A DNA stretch of 64,000 nucleotides from Bacilli bacterium (GTDB taxonomy: Bacteria; Bacillota_I; Bacilli_A; RF39; UBA660), in the NCBI GenBank assembly GCA_017435485.1, contig JAFSEY010000014.1:1-64000 (forward strand), written 5' to 3'. The position numbers and the translations under genes were made by a program. Below the pieces are notes generated by a model. It was given only the letters and a program-made list of their open reading frames with translations. It made no database searches and was not told the DNA's origin. This document shows positions 44,719-53,217 of this stretch, piece by piece (the stretch's first letter is position 1; the number at the start of each line of letters is the position of its first letter).

Positions 44719-45906
44719 ATGAAAAAGATAGAAAAATATATAATAGCAGTAATTACATTAATCGCAATTGGAGCAATAGGAACATCAGTTTACTTTATAA
44801 AACCAATTGATAATCCAAATAATAACGAAAAAAATAAGAATGAAATTCTAGAAGAGTTTATACCAAATGAAGAAGCATCAAATAAAAATGAAGAAGATGA
44901 AAATATTTCAACCAAAACAACGTTAACATTTTACAAAAATGATAGTAAATTATCATCATTTAAGTGTGATGGAGAATGTTATGTTCAAAGTTTTGAAGAA
45001 GAAAATTCTGAAACATCTGATTATTACGTAAAAATTCAAAAAGAAAATGATGATGAAAAAATAAAGTATCTTGAAATAGACGAAAATCTAAATGTGATTA
45101 TTAATTATTGTCAAAATGAGATATGTGATGCAATGTTTGAAGACTATCACGATACTCAATTTTATAATAACAACGAAAGAAAAAACGCAGGAAAAGTTTT
45201 AATATATAATATTAAGAGCGGAAAATATGACGAATATACCAATATTTCACATGCTGACACACAAAATAACATGCTTTTTTTAGGAAAAGAAATTAATGAA
45301 AATCAAAATAACGAAGAATATATCTATACATTAATATTATCCGATGGATTTTCACGTGAACTTACAACAAAACCAGCATTAATATGTTATGGAGACTGTG
45401 TTAACTGGAATTATCCAGATGATAAAAATGTGTTTTATAGTTTAAAAAACAATAAATTTGGCATAGAAGATATAAAAACAGGGGAAATGATTGTTGAACA
45501 TGAATACGAAGAAATTTATAGTTATGACAATAATACCTATGTTGCAAAAAAGAACGGTTTGTATAATGCATATAATTCTAAGACGAATACTAAAATATTT
45601 AAAAATAACTACAAAATAGTTTCTAAAATAAATGATAATTCTTATATAGTTTTAGATAATCATATAATTAAAGTTATAAACGAAAAAGAACAAGTTATTT
45701 CTAAAAATAATATTGAATTTAAAGAAATGTGCGATGTTTATCCAAGAGTTTGCAATGGATACTATATTTCTGAAGAAAAAGGAAAATATTATATTAATAT
45801 TTGTTCTGCCGATGTAGTAGATGAAAATATGTGGGCTGAAGAATATGAAATACTACAATACGGCTACGATCCAAAAACTCAAATGTTTGAAATTGTTAAA
45901 GAGTAG
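44719..45906 (+). CDS. Membrane-anchored WG-repeat-like protein
   Basis: 395 residues: one N-terminal membrane anchor (residues 8-28), an acidic low-complexity linker, then a region with weak WG-type units (NNKFGIEDIKTGEMIVEHEYEE, shown in part, and KKNGLYNAYNSKTNTKIFK) and many paired Cys (CDGECY, CQNEIC, CYGDC) that suggest disulfides outside the membrane. Coupled to the HerA-like gene by a two-base gap. Function unknown. A second WG-repeat protein lies at 3677. Confidence 0.65.
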   Translation: MKKIEKYIIAVITLIAIGAIGTSVYFIKPIDNPNNNEKNKNEILEEFIPNEEASNKNEEDENISTKTTLTFYKNDSKLSSFKCDGECYVQSFEEENSETSDYYVKIQKENDDEKIKYLEIDENLNVIINYCQNEICDAMFEDYHDTQFYNNNERKNAGKVLIYNIKSGKYDEYTNISHADTQNNMLFLGKEINENQNNEEYIYTLILSDGFSRELTTKPALICYGDCVNWNYPDDKNVFYSLKNNKFGIEDIKTGEMIVEHEYEEIYSYDNNTYVAKKNGLYNAYNSKTNTKIFKNNYKIVSKINDNSYIVLDNHIIKVINEKEQVISKNNIEFKEMCDVYPRVCNGYYISEEKGKYYINICSADVVDENMWAEEYEILQYGYDPKTQMFEIVKE

Positions 45907-45961
45907 ACAATTAATCTAATAAAAAAGAACATGTAAACATATGTAAAAAATACATAAGGAA

Positions 45962-45992
45962 TTACATATTATTATAATATTTGTGTTATAAT
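45962..45992 (+). promoter_or_regulatory. Promoter of 6S RNA
   Basis: TTACAT (45962-45967) and TATAAT (45987-45992), 19 bases apart, with TGT before the -10. The start point would be near 45999. Confidence 0.5.
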
Positions 45993-45998
45993 ATAAAT

Positions 45999-46177
45999 GC
46001 CTGAGAAGAGTAGTTTGTTTTATATAAAACCGACTAAGATAAAATATAGGGAATCTAATTGATGTATTGTGTTGAAGACTGATCCATTAAGTGAATCAGA
46101 ATCCTAATATGCATCATGTGATGCCCACCTCGCGAGAGCGGGTTTTTATCACTGACAGACTCCTTCTTGGGTTTTTA
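45999..46177 (+). ncRNA. ssrS: 6S RNA
   Basis: About 180 bases. The two ends pair to a closing stem: the 5' part CCTGAGAAGAGTAGTTTGT at 46000 pairs with ACAGACTCCTTCTTGGG at 46155, followed by T5. A large central open region with imperfect flanking stems lies between, as in 6S RNAs that imitate an open promoter and bind sigma-A RNA polymerase. It lies directly before tcdA and rarA, where Bacillus also carries a 6S gene. No protein-coding frame fits. Ends are approximate. Confidence 0.75.
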
Positions 46178-46191
46178 TTTGGAGGTAACCT

Positions 46192-46875
46192 ATGTTTGAT
46201 AAGCTAAACAAACTTATATCAGAAAAACATTTTAAAATAGTTCAAAATACCCACGTTTTACTAGTAGGTATAGGTGGAGTAGGGGGATATGCCTTTGAAG
46301 CTCTAGTACGCAGCGGAATAGGTAAAATAACAATCATTGATCACGATGTAATTGATATTACGAATCTAAATAGACAAATCATTACAAATCAAGGTAACAT
46401 TAATCAAAAGAAAATTGCTGAAGCTAAAAAAAGAGCTTTAGAAATAAATCCTGGATGTGAAATAATTACTCATGATTTGTTTTTAGATGAATCAAATATA
46501 GATGAAATATTTAAAGATAAATTTGATTATATCATCGATGCTTGTGACACCATTACTACAAAAGTTTTACTTGTAAAAAAAGCTCAAGAATTAAATATTA
46601 AATTAATTTCTTGTATGGGTACTGGAAATAGATTAGATCCTTCTAAAGTAATGATTACAAAGCTAAATAAGACTTATAATGATCCTTTAGCTAAGGTAAT
46701 GCGTAAGCTACTAAAAGATAATAATTTAAAGACAAAAATCAACGTAGTTTGGAGTAGTGAATTACCAATTAAAACTGGTGATAGAAAACCAAGTTCAATT
46801 ATCTTAGTTCCAAGCGTAGCTGGAATTAATGCTGCTTCATATATAATTAATGACATATTAAAAACCGATTTATAA
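46192..46875 (+). CDS. tcdA: tRNA threonylcarbamoyladenosine dehydratase
   Basis: 227 residues, E1-like (ThiF/MoeB) fold. Nucleotide-binding GIGGVGGYAFEALVRSGIG, IDHDVIDITNLNRQ, and the active-site stretch ISCMGTGNRLDP are conserved. It uses ATP to cyclise t6A to ct6A in tRNAs reading ANN codons. GGAGG site; terminator at 46865 shared with the convergent rarA. Confidence 0.93.
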   Translation: MFDKLNKLISEKHFKIVQNTHVLLVGIGGVGGYAFEALVRSGIGKITIIDHDVIDITNLNRQIITNQGNINQKKIAEAKKRALEINPGCEIITHDLFLDESNIDEIFKDKFDYIIDACDTITTKVLLVKKAQELNIKLISCMGTGNRLDPSKVMITKLNKTYNDPLAKVMRKLLKDNNLKTKINVVWSSELPIKTGDRKPSSIILVPSVAGINAASYIINDILKTDL

Positions 46876-46890
46876 TCGGCTTTTTTATTT
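46863..46890. terminator. Terminator between tcdA and rarA
   Basis: CCGATT (46865-46870) pairs with AATCGG (46874-46879), with a T-run after. It overlaps the end of tcdA. Confidence 0.75.
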
Positions 46891-48078
46891 AGTGAATTCT
46901 TGATGAATCTTATTTATATTATTTTCATATTTATTATTAGCTGGATGATAATATTTCTTATTTTTAATCTTATCTGGTAAATATTGTTGTTTTACATAAC
47001 TATTTGGATAATTATGCGGATACAAATAATCTTTACTATGGGTTTTAATGTGATTAGGAACTTGCCCAGTATTTCCTTTTTCTAAATCTTCTAAAACAGC
47101 ATCCAAAGCTATATGAGCACTATTACTTTTAGGAGATAAAGCCATCTCAGTTACAATAGTTCCTAGAGGAATTCTGGCTTCTGGTAACCCAACTAATTCA
47201 CTAGCTGAAATAGCTGCAATAATCTTAGGACCAATACCAGGATTAGCTAAACCGATATCTTCATAAGCAATTACTGATAAACGCCTATAAATGCTATCTA
47301 AATCACCGCCTTTAATTAACTTTCCTAGGTAATATAATGAAGCATCAACATCACTACCACGAATCGACTTTTGTAAAGCACTTAAAATATCATAGTGATT
47401 ATCTTCATCATTATCAAAAGAAAAATTAGTTTTACTTGAAATTGTTTTTAATAAATCAATATCTATACGTTTATCAGAAGAAGAGTAGTAAGCTACTTCT
47501 AAAGTATTTAAAGCATTTCTTAAATCTCCTCCGGCATGATAAGTAATATATTTAATTGCATCTTCATCAATTTGACAATCAGGTAATGCTTTAGCCCCTT
47601 TTAAAATTCCACCTTCAATATCTTCATCTTCTAAATCATGTAATTCAAATATTTGACATCTGCTTCTAATCGCTGGATTTATTTTAAAATATGGATTAGA
47701 TGTAGTTAAACCTATCAAAATAATTAAACCCGATTCAATATGAGGAAGTAATATATCTTGTTTATCTTTATTCATTCGATGAATTTCATCAACTACCAAT
47801 ATTAATTCACCATACATCGATGCTTCTTTTATAGCTATATCAAAATCACTTTTATTATTAATTGTAGCATTTAAAAAACGATGATGAATATCAAGCTCAC
47901 TAACAATCGCCTGAGCAATACTTGTTTTACCAATACCAGGACGTCCATATAAAATCATCGAAAATAATTTCTTATTTTTAATCATATTACTAATAACTTT
48001 ATTTTCACCAACTAAATGTTTCTGACCAATTACTTCACTTAAAGATTTTGGTCTTAGTTCATTTGATAAAAGCTTCAT
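46885..48078 (-). CDS. rarA: Replication-associated recombination protein RarA (MgsA)
   Basis: 397 residues. AAA+ ATPase with LRPKSLSEVIGQKHLVG, Walker A GRPGIGKTSIAQAI, Walker B LVVDEIHRMNK, and the GLTTSNPYFKINPAIRSRC sensor/Arg finger, then the tetramerisation domain RGSDVDASLYYLGKLI. It acts at stalled replication forks. The tcdA-rarA pair is conserved in Bacillota. Its promoter overlaps that of xerD. Confidence 0.96.
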   Translation of the reverse strand: MKLLSNELRPKSLSEVIGQKHLVGENKVISNMIKNKKLFSMILYGRPGIGKTSIAQAIVSELDIHHRFLNATINNKSDFDIAIKEASMYGELILVVDEIHRMNKDKQDILLPHIESGLIILIGLTTSNPYFKINPAIRSRCQIFELHDLEDEDIEGGILKGAKALPDCQIDEDAIKYITYHAGGDLRNALNTLEVAYYSSSDKRIDIDLLKTISSKTNFSFDNDEDNHYDILSALQKSIRGSDVDASLYYLGKLIKGGDLDSIYRRLSVIAYEDIGLANPGIGPKIIAAISASELVGLPEARIPLGTIVTEMALSPKSNSAHIALDAVLEDLEKGNTGQVPNHIKTHSKDYLYPHNYPNSYVKQQYLPDKIKNKKYYHPANNKYENNINKIHQEFTK

Positions 48079-48094
48079 AAAATCACCTTAAATT

Positions 48095-48123
48095 ATTATA
48101 ACAAATAATTCTTGTTTTACCAA
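48095..48123 (-). promoter_or_regulatory. Sigma-A promoter of rarA
   Basis: On the minus strand TTGGTA (48123-48118), 17 bases, TATAAT (48100-48095). Confidence 0.65.
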
Positions 48124-48140
48124 ATTATGTTTAATATAAT
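48112..48140 (+). promoter_or_regulatory. Sigma-A promoter of xerD
   Basis: TTGTTT (48112-48117), 17 bases, TATAAT (48135-48140). It shares bases with the rarA promoter on the other strand, so the two should compete for polymerase. Confidence 0.65.
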
Positions 48141-48159
48141 AAAGATGAGGATTGATTAT

Positions 48160-49035
48160 ATGAAAGAGTTAGAAAAATACCTTGATTATTTAAGATTTGA
48201 AAGAAAATTATCAAATAATACAATTGCATCGTATGAAAATGATTTATTAATGTTACACAATACTTTAAATAAACCTTTTACAAGCATCACATCATCTGAT
48301 ATAAGAGAATTTTTAGTAAAAGCAAATCAAAAAAGCGATCGTACAAGAGCACATAATATAACCGTATTTAATAATTTTTATACCTTTTTAGTATCAGAAA
48401 ACATAATGGTTAAAAATCCATGTGAAGATATATCTCAACCCAAGCTTACTAAAAAGCTTCCTAAATATCTTACTATAGAAGAAGTAGATAAACTATTAGA
48501 TATTAAATTAAATACTCCATTAGATTACCGGAATAAAGCGATGTTGGAAGTTTTATATGCAACCGGTGTTAGAATAAGTGAACTTCTTGATTTAAAATTA
48601 AGCGATATTGATTTAGAAGAAGCTTTTATTAGAGTAATAGGAAAGGGTGACAAGCAGCGAATTGTTCCTGTGGGAGATATTGCTATCAAATATTTAAAAA
48701 TGTATCTTTTAGAAAACCGTAATTTTTTAATAAAGAAAAAATCTAGTGAATATGTATTCTTAAATAATTATGGAAATCAAATGACTAGACAAGGTTTCTT
48801 TAAAATACTTAAGAAACAGTGCCTTATAAGTGGAATTAAGCAAGATATTAGTCCACATACTCTAAGACATTCATTTGCTTCGCATTTATTAAATAATGGG
48901 GCAGATTTAAGAGTGATACAAGAGCTCTTAGGGCATAGTGATATTTCAACTACTCAAATATATACACATTTATCTACGGAGAAATTAAAAGATGATTACA
49001 AAGCCCACCCCCATCAAAAAAAGGAACAAAATTAA
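48160..49035 (+). CDS. xerD: Tyrosine recombinase XerD/XerC type
   Basis: 291 residues. N-terminal SAM-like core-binding domain (YLRFERKLSNNTIASYEND), then a catalytic domain with Arg in YATGVRISELLDL, Lys in GKGDKQR, HTLRHSFASHLLNNG, LLGHSDISTTQIYTHLS with His and the nucleophilic Tyr. It resolves chromosome dimers. ATG at 48160 follows GAGG; earlier in-frame starts lie in the promoter. Its stop is inside a bidirectional terminator. Confidence 0.93.
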   Translation: MKELEKYLDYLRFERKLSNNTIASYENDLLMLHNTLNKPFTSITSSDIREFLVKANQKSDRTRAHNITVFNNFYTFLVSENIMVKNPCEDISQPKLTKKLPKYLTIEEVDKLLDIKLNTPLDYRNKAMLEVLYATGVRISELLDLKLSDIDLEEAFIRVIGKGDKQRIVPVGDIAIKYLKMYLLENRNFLIKKKSSEYVFLNNYGNQMTRQGFFKILKKQCLISGIKQDISPHTLRHSFASHLLNNGADLRVIQELLGHSDISTTQIYTHLSTEKLKDDYKAHPHQKKEQN

Positions 49036-49048
49036 CGTTCCTTTTTTC
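49017..49048. terminator. Bidirectional terminator after xerD
   Basis: AAAAAAGGAAC (49017-49026 region) pairs with GTTCCTTTTTT (49036-49047). It serves xerD and the convergent 51-codon gene. Confidence 0.85.
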
Positions 49049-49052
49049 ATTA

Positions 49053-49208
49053 TTATTTATTATTGTTACGATTTTTAGCATTGCTTCTGCTATTTTTACT
49101 ATTCTTGCTATTTCTAGATTCTTGTTGTTTAGAAGATCTTTCATTAGCACGAGAATTATTATTTCTAGCATTAGCTTTGCTATTATTATTTCTTGAACTA
49201 TTATTCAT
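49053..49208 (-). CDS. 51-residue Asn/Ser/Lys/Arg-rich microprotein
   Basis: A 51-codon ORF with a perfect AGGAGGT site. The product has only small, polar and basic residues (MNNSSRNNNSKANARNNNSR at its start) and no hydrophobic core, so it should be disordered and bind nucleic acid or polyanions. A CATAATA element with GCATTA 16 bases upstream, in line with forespore sigma promoters, lies just before it. I infer a small acid-soluble-type spore protein, but it matches no known SASP family by eye. It is convergent with xerD. Confidence 0.6.
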   Translation of the reverse strand: MNNSSRNNNSKANARNNNSRANERSSKQQESRNSKNSKNSRSNAKNRNNNK

Positions 49209-49226
49209 AATCTTACCTCCTACTTA

Positions 49227-49255
49227 TATTATGGTAAAAATTTAATTAATAATGC
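49227..49255 (-). promoter_or_regulatory. Possible forespore (sigma-F/G) promoter
   Basis: On the minus strand GCATTA (49255-49250), 16 bases, CATAATA (49233-49227). Both boxes resemble forespore-sigma consensus elements (GCATA and CATnnTA). It serves the 51-codon gene. Confidence 0.45.
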
Positions 49256-49285
49256 GATATAAATAGTGGTAATAATTGGCTATAA

Positions 49286-49690
49286 TTATTCCGGTTTAAC
49301 ACGTATTTTATAATGTTTAGCTCTAAAGTAATAGTCAGGATATTCTTCCCAAGAAGGAATTAAGATTCCTCCATTATTAAGAGCAACTTTAGATGAAGCC
49401 TTATTTACTGCTACTATGTATAATTCTAATGAATCATCTTGATATATATTATACATTAATTTTTTTAATAAACCTAATGCATCTGTAGCAATATGCATTT
49501 TTTGATATTGAGGTAAAACAGAATACATGACTTCATTATTCATTTCTGAATCAAAACCAATCGTTCCAACAATTTCATTTGTTTTAAGCAAAACAATATT
49601 GTAAATTTTTCTCATATTGTTACTAGATTTATTAGATAAAACTAAAGCAATACGATTATCATTTATTATATAAGAATCATTACTTTTCAT
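49286..49690 (-). CDS. GNAT family N-acetyltransferase
   Basis: 134 residues. NEIVGTIGFDSEMNNEVMYSV matches the central strands of the RimJ/RimL-like branch (given here as shortened motif GTIGFDS), and NKASSKVALNNGG is the typical late helix that binds acetyl-CoA. The acceptor is unknown. ATG at 49690 follows GGGGGA; a longer in-frame version from 49741 lacks a site. Divergent from the ZIP transporter gene. Confidence 0.75.
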   Translation of the reverse strand: MKSNDSYIINDNRIALVLSNKSSNNMRKIYNIVLLKTNEIVGTIGFDSEMNNEVMYSVLPQYQKMHIATDALGLLKKLMYNIYQDDSLELYIVAVNKASSKVALNNGGILIPSWEEYPDYYFRAKHYKIRVKPE

Positions 49691-49760
49691 AAAAATCCCC
49701 CAAGTAGGTACTATTGTAACATAAAAATCATATGTTTTCATAAAATTTATTGGTGATTTT

Positions 49761-50516
49761 ATGAAACTTACTGCAGCATTACTTATTTCAACAATAGCTG
49801 GATTTGCAACCTTAATAGGAGGATTACTATCTTATTTAAAAATTTCAAAAGAGAATATTAATAAATTTATTACCTTTTGTCTAAGTTTTTCATTGGCAAT
49901 TATGTTAAGTCTAAGTGTTTTCGAATTAATACCTGAAACTTTTATTACTTTAATTAAAAGTTATAAGTTAGGTTTAACATTATTAATTATAGGAATAGTA
50001 TTCTTACTAGGAGTAGGGCTAATCTTGATATTGAATAAAATTATCAGTAAAATATCATCAAATACTAATAATTTATATAAACTAGGTATTTTAAATATGA
50101 TTGCTTTAATGGCTCATAATCTTCCCGAAGGAATTGCGACATTTATGTCATCTTATAACGATATAAGTCTTGGGATTAAAATTGCAATAGCCATAATGCT
50201 TCATAATATACCTGAAGGTATAAGTATAGCCATACCAATATATTATGCTACAAAAAGCCGTAAAAAAGCTTTAAAAATGACTGCTATTTCTAGTTTAGCA
50301 GAGCCTCTAGGGGCAATTCTTTGTTATTTATTTTTAAAAGATTATATTAATGATACATCGATAGGGATAATTCTAACCTTAGTAGCTGGAATAATGATTA
50401 CTTTAGCCATTCACGAACTATTACCTGAAGCAAAAAAATATAATGAAGAAAAAATTTTATCGTTTGGAATTATTATTGGTGTTATAATTATGATAATAAA
50501 TATATTTATATTATAA
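49761..50516 (+). CDS. ZIP family metal transporter
   Basis: 251 residues with eight membrane segments. The metal-binding helices are clear: HNLPEGIATF (segment IV) and HNIPEGISIAIPIYYA (segment V), as in ZupT-type ZIP proteins, which import zinc and other divalent metals. ATG follows GGTGA. A C26 amidotransferase gene follows 14 bases later. Confidence 0.92.
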   Translation: MKLTAALLISTIAGFATLIGGLLSYLKISKENINKFITFCLSFSLAIMLSLSVFELIPETFITLIKSYKLGLTLLIIGIVFLLGVGLILILNKIISKISSNTNNLYKLGILNMIALMAHNLPEGIATFMSSYNDISLGIKIAIAIMLHNIPEGISIAIPIYYATKSRKKALKMTAISSLAEPLGAILCYLFLKDYINDTSIGIILTLVAGIMITLAIHELLPEAKKYNEEKILSFGIIIGVIIMIINIFIL

Positions 50517-50530
50517 GAGGGGAGTAGTTT

Positions 50531-51136
50531 ATGAAAAAAAGAGTAGGGGTAGTACTACGAACAGAAGAGATAACGGGAGTATTAAAACACTATGTCAGAA
50601 ATAGTATGTTAGAAAAGCTTACTAAATATGATATAGAAATAATATGTATTCCAATAATTAATAAATTAGAAAATATTTATAGCATAATTAATTCTTGTGA
50701 CGGAATTATTTTCCCTGGTGGAGACGATGTAGTAGATAAAGATTTAAAAATATTAGAATATTTATATATAAACAATACCCCTACTTTAGGTATTTGTTTG
50801 GGGATGCAGGAAATGGCTATTTTTAAAAATGGTAAGATGATTGATTTAAATGACGATAGTCATTATATGAAAAATAATAAAACTCATGAAGTGGTAATTG
50901 ATAAATCATCTAAATTATTTGAAATAATTGGTAAAGAAAAGATTACCATAAATTCAAGACATCATAGCATTATAACCAAAACAGATTTAAATATTAGTGC
51001 ATATTCAAATAATTTTATAATTGAAGCTATTGAAGATTCAACTAAAACATTTTTTATTGGAGTTCAATGGCATCCAGAAGATTTAGAAGTAGAAGAGACA
51101 TACTTACTACTTAATTATTTTATAAATTGCTTATAA
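50531..51136 (+). CDS. Class I glutamine amidotransferase-like peptidase (C26)
   Basis: 201 residues of the gamma-glutamyl-gamma-aminobutyrate hydrolase (PuuD-like) family. The catalytic Cys is in TLGICLGMQEMAIF and the His-Glu in GVQWHPEDLEVEE; DGIIFPGGDDV and INSRHHSII are also typical. It would hydrolyse a gamma-glutamyl bond in a small molecule; substrate is not known. Probably co-transcribed with the ZIP gene. A hairpin lies beyond its stop. Confidence 0.88.
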   Translation: MKKRVGVVLRTEEITGVLKHYVRNSMLEKLTKYDIEIICIPIINKLENIYSIINSCDGIIFPGGDDVVDKDLKILEYLYINNTPTLGICLGMQEMAIFKNGKMIDLNDDSHYMKNNKTHEVVIDKSSKLFEIIGKEKITINSRHHSIITKTDLNISAYSNNFIIEAIEDSTKTFFIGVQWHPEDLEVEETYLLLNYFINCL

Positions 51137-51182
51137 ATTAAAAGTTTACATAATATATATTATGCGAAGTTCAATTTTAATT

Positions 51183-51206
51183 AAAAAATGATGAATAACT
51201 CATCAC
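51183..51206 (-). terminator. Terminator of the HTH gene
   Basis: TGATGA (51189-51194) pairs with TCATCA (51200-51205); the minus-strand tail is T6. Confidence 0.7.
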
Positions 51207-51212
51207 TTTAAT

Positions 51213-51995
51213 TTAAACTTTTCTAGATTGAATCTCTGCAATTTTTTCAAATACTTCAGCAGCATTAGATTCATTAATTTCTGTATAACCAAGTTCACGT
51301 AACGCTTGAACTTTTGTTGTATTTAATTGTTGCGTACGACTTAATTTTTCTTCATTTTTCTGTTCGATCTCTTGAACGAATCTCTTATGACTTTCAGCTA
51401 ATTTACTACGGCTAGCTCCCCCATTATTATATAAAGTTAGAGCAGAGTACAAGATACCTTCAAAAATAAATTGTTTATCTTCATCAAATTTAAATTCGTC
51501 TGGTGATATAAATCCAGTTGTTTTAGACATATATCCAAAAATATATTTTATTTCTGGAACATTATCTAAAGATTGTAACATATGATATAGATATAATAGG
51601 GCAAAATAGTTTTCTTTTTTTCCAGAACTCTCCCCTTCTAAAAGCTTTTCTTTAAGTAGGTAAGTGATATCTGCAATTAAGTTTTGTTCCTCTTTATTAA
51701 GACCTTTTAAATCAAAATAGCTATCAAAATCAGAAGCTGATTTAACACCTTGATTTAATCTACTTTCCACAGCCATTAAATATTCTGTAGTGACTTTAAT
51801 AGAGTTAATGTTCTCCTCTTCTCCATCTTCAATATCAAATAATTTTAAAAGAAGTATTTTCTTTTCTTTTGGCCATTTATTTAGATCTTCTAACTCTAAA
51901 TAGTTATAAACCATTTGACGAGAAACGCCTAAATATTTAGCAAGTCTTACTTTTGAAACCCCTAATTCTTGTAATAAATTATTTAATTTACTCAT
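51213..51995 (-). CDS. Helix-turn-helix protein, unknown
   Basis: 260 residues. The N-terminus (LLQELGVSKVRLAKYLGVSR) is a clear XRE-like helix-turn-helix; a helical, charged region of about 180 residues follows with no recognised domain. It may regulate its own gene or neighbours. ATG at 51995 is chosen; a longer version from 52025 overlaps the promoter. A consensus promoter lies at 52066-52037. Confidence 0.7.
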   Translation of the reverse strand: MSKLNNLLQELGVSKVRLAKYLGVSRQMVYNYLELEDLNKWPKEKKILLLKLFDIEDGEEENINSIKVTTEYLMAVESRLNQGVKSASDFDSYFDLKGLNKEEQNLIADITYLLKEKLLEGESSGKKENYFALLYLYHMLQSLDNVPEIKYIFGYMSKTTGFISPDEFKFDEDKQFIFEGILYSALTLYNNGGASRSKLAESHKRFVQEIEQKNEEKLSRTQQLNTTKVQALRELGYTEINESNAAEVFEKIAEIQSRKV

Positions 51996-52036
51996 TATAA
52001 TACCCACTTTCAAAAAACAAAACAATATTTACATTA

Positions 52037-52066
52037 ATTATAATAAACTTAACACTTATTTGTCAA
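52037..52066 (-). promoter_or_regulatory. Sigma-A promoter of the HTH gene
   Basis: On the minus strand TTGACA (52066-52061), 18 bases, TATAAT (52042-52037). Confidence 0.7.
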
Positions 52067-52071
52067 TTATT

Positions 52072-53187
52072 TTATGGCAAATACCATAGGTCATTATGAT
52101 TTTTCATGACTTTCTTTATAAAGCCGCAACCTAAACAAAAATCTCCATCGTATAACACACAAGCTTGGCCTGGTGTAACAGATTTAACTTTTTCAGGGTA
52201 TGATACTAACATTTCTGAATCACTTAGATATTTTAGCCCTACCGGATAATCTTCGCCACGATAACGAAATTTTGCTGTACAGTTCTCCGGCAATTTCTCC
52301 GTTAGAAGATTTATGTTATCAATAATACAAGAATCACTATATAAATATTCTTCTTCATTATCTTTAGCAAAAGCAACATATAAAATGTTTTTTGCTACAT
52401 CCTTACCACAAACATAATGACGATTTTCATTACCGCTTATACCAACACCACGTCTTTGACCAATTGTATAATTCATTAAACCGGTATGATGTCCAATAAC
52501 TTCTTTCGTACTAACATCGATTATGTCTCCTGGATTAGGTTTTAAATAGCTACTTATAAATTTTTGATAATTACGCTCTCCAATAAAACATATTCCTGTT
52601 GAATCTTTTTTGCTAGCTACAGGAATTTTGTTATCTAAAGCCATCTGTCTAATTTCACTTTTTAAATAGTTTCCAACTGGAAATAATACATCTTTAAATT
52701 GACTAGAAGGAACATCAGCTAAGAAATAGCTTTGATCTTTTGATAAATCTTTAGCTCGCATTAATTTTCCGTCACTAATCTTAGCATAATGACCTGTCGC
52801 AATTTTATCTGCGCCCAATCTTTTAGCTTCTTTAATAAACAAATTAAATTTAATAAACTTATTACATAGCAAATCAGGATTCGGAGTACGTCCTTTTTTT
52901 AATTCATCTAAAAAATAAGTAAAAACATAATCCCAATATTCTTTTATAAAATCAACTCTTTTTAAAGGGATATTTAAAGCATTACAAACTGCTAAAGCAT
53001 CATTATAATCTTTTTCTTGGGGACATATATTATCTTCTTGAATCTTCATCCCCTCATCATCATTATTCAAAGTAGAGTCCCAATTACGCATAAATAAACC
53101 TATTACATCGTAACCTTGTTTTTTCAGTAAATAAGCAGCAACTGCACTATCTACTCCACCACTCATTCCTATAACCACTTTTTCCAT
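52072..53187 (-). CDS. mnmA: tRNA 2-thiouridylase MnmA
   Basis: About 371 residues. P-loop pyrophosphatase motif GMSGGVDSAVAAYLL, then RTPNPDLLCNKFIKF and STGICFIGERNYQKF carrying the two catalytic Cys, and a C-terminal RNA-binding domain with YTIGQRRGVGISG. It thiolates U34 of Glu, Gln and Lys tRNAs. Several starts lie close together (53187, 53193 and a GTG at 53196); the normal MnmA start is MEKVVIG-like, so 53187 is preferred. Confidence 0.95.
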   Translation of the reverse strand: MEKVVIGMSGGVDSAVAAYLLKKQGYDVIGLFMRNWDSTLNNDDEGMKIQEDNICPQEKDYNDALAVCNALNIPLKRVDFIKEYWDYVFTYFLDELKKGRTPNPDLLCNKFIKFNLFIKEAKRLGADKIATGHYAKISDGKLMRAKDLSKDQSYFLADVPSSQFKDVLFPVGNYLKSEIRQMALDNKIPVASKKDSTGICFIGERNYQKFISSYLKPNPGDIIDVSTKEVIGHHTGLMNYTIGQRRGVGISGNENRHYVCGKDVAKNILYVAFAKDNEEEYLYSDSCIIDNINLLTEKLPENCTAKFRYRGEDYPVGLKYLSDSEMLVSYPEKVKSVTPGQACVLYDGDFCLGCGFIKKVMKNHNDLWYLP

Positions 53188-53217
53188 TGACATCACGACA
53201 AGTATTATAGCACAAAT

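Noticed and set aside
48112-48160. Longer start for xerD
   Set aside because: The extra codons overlap the TTGTTT/TATAAT promoter and lack a ribosome binding site.
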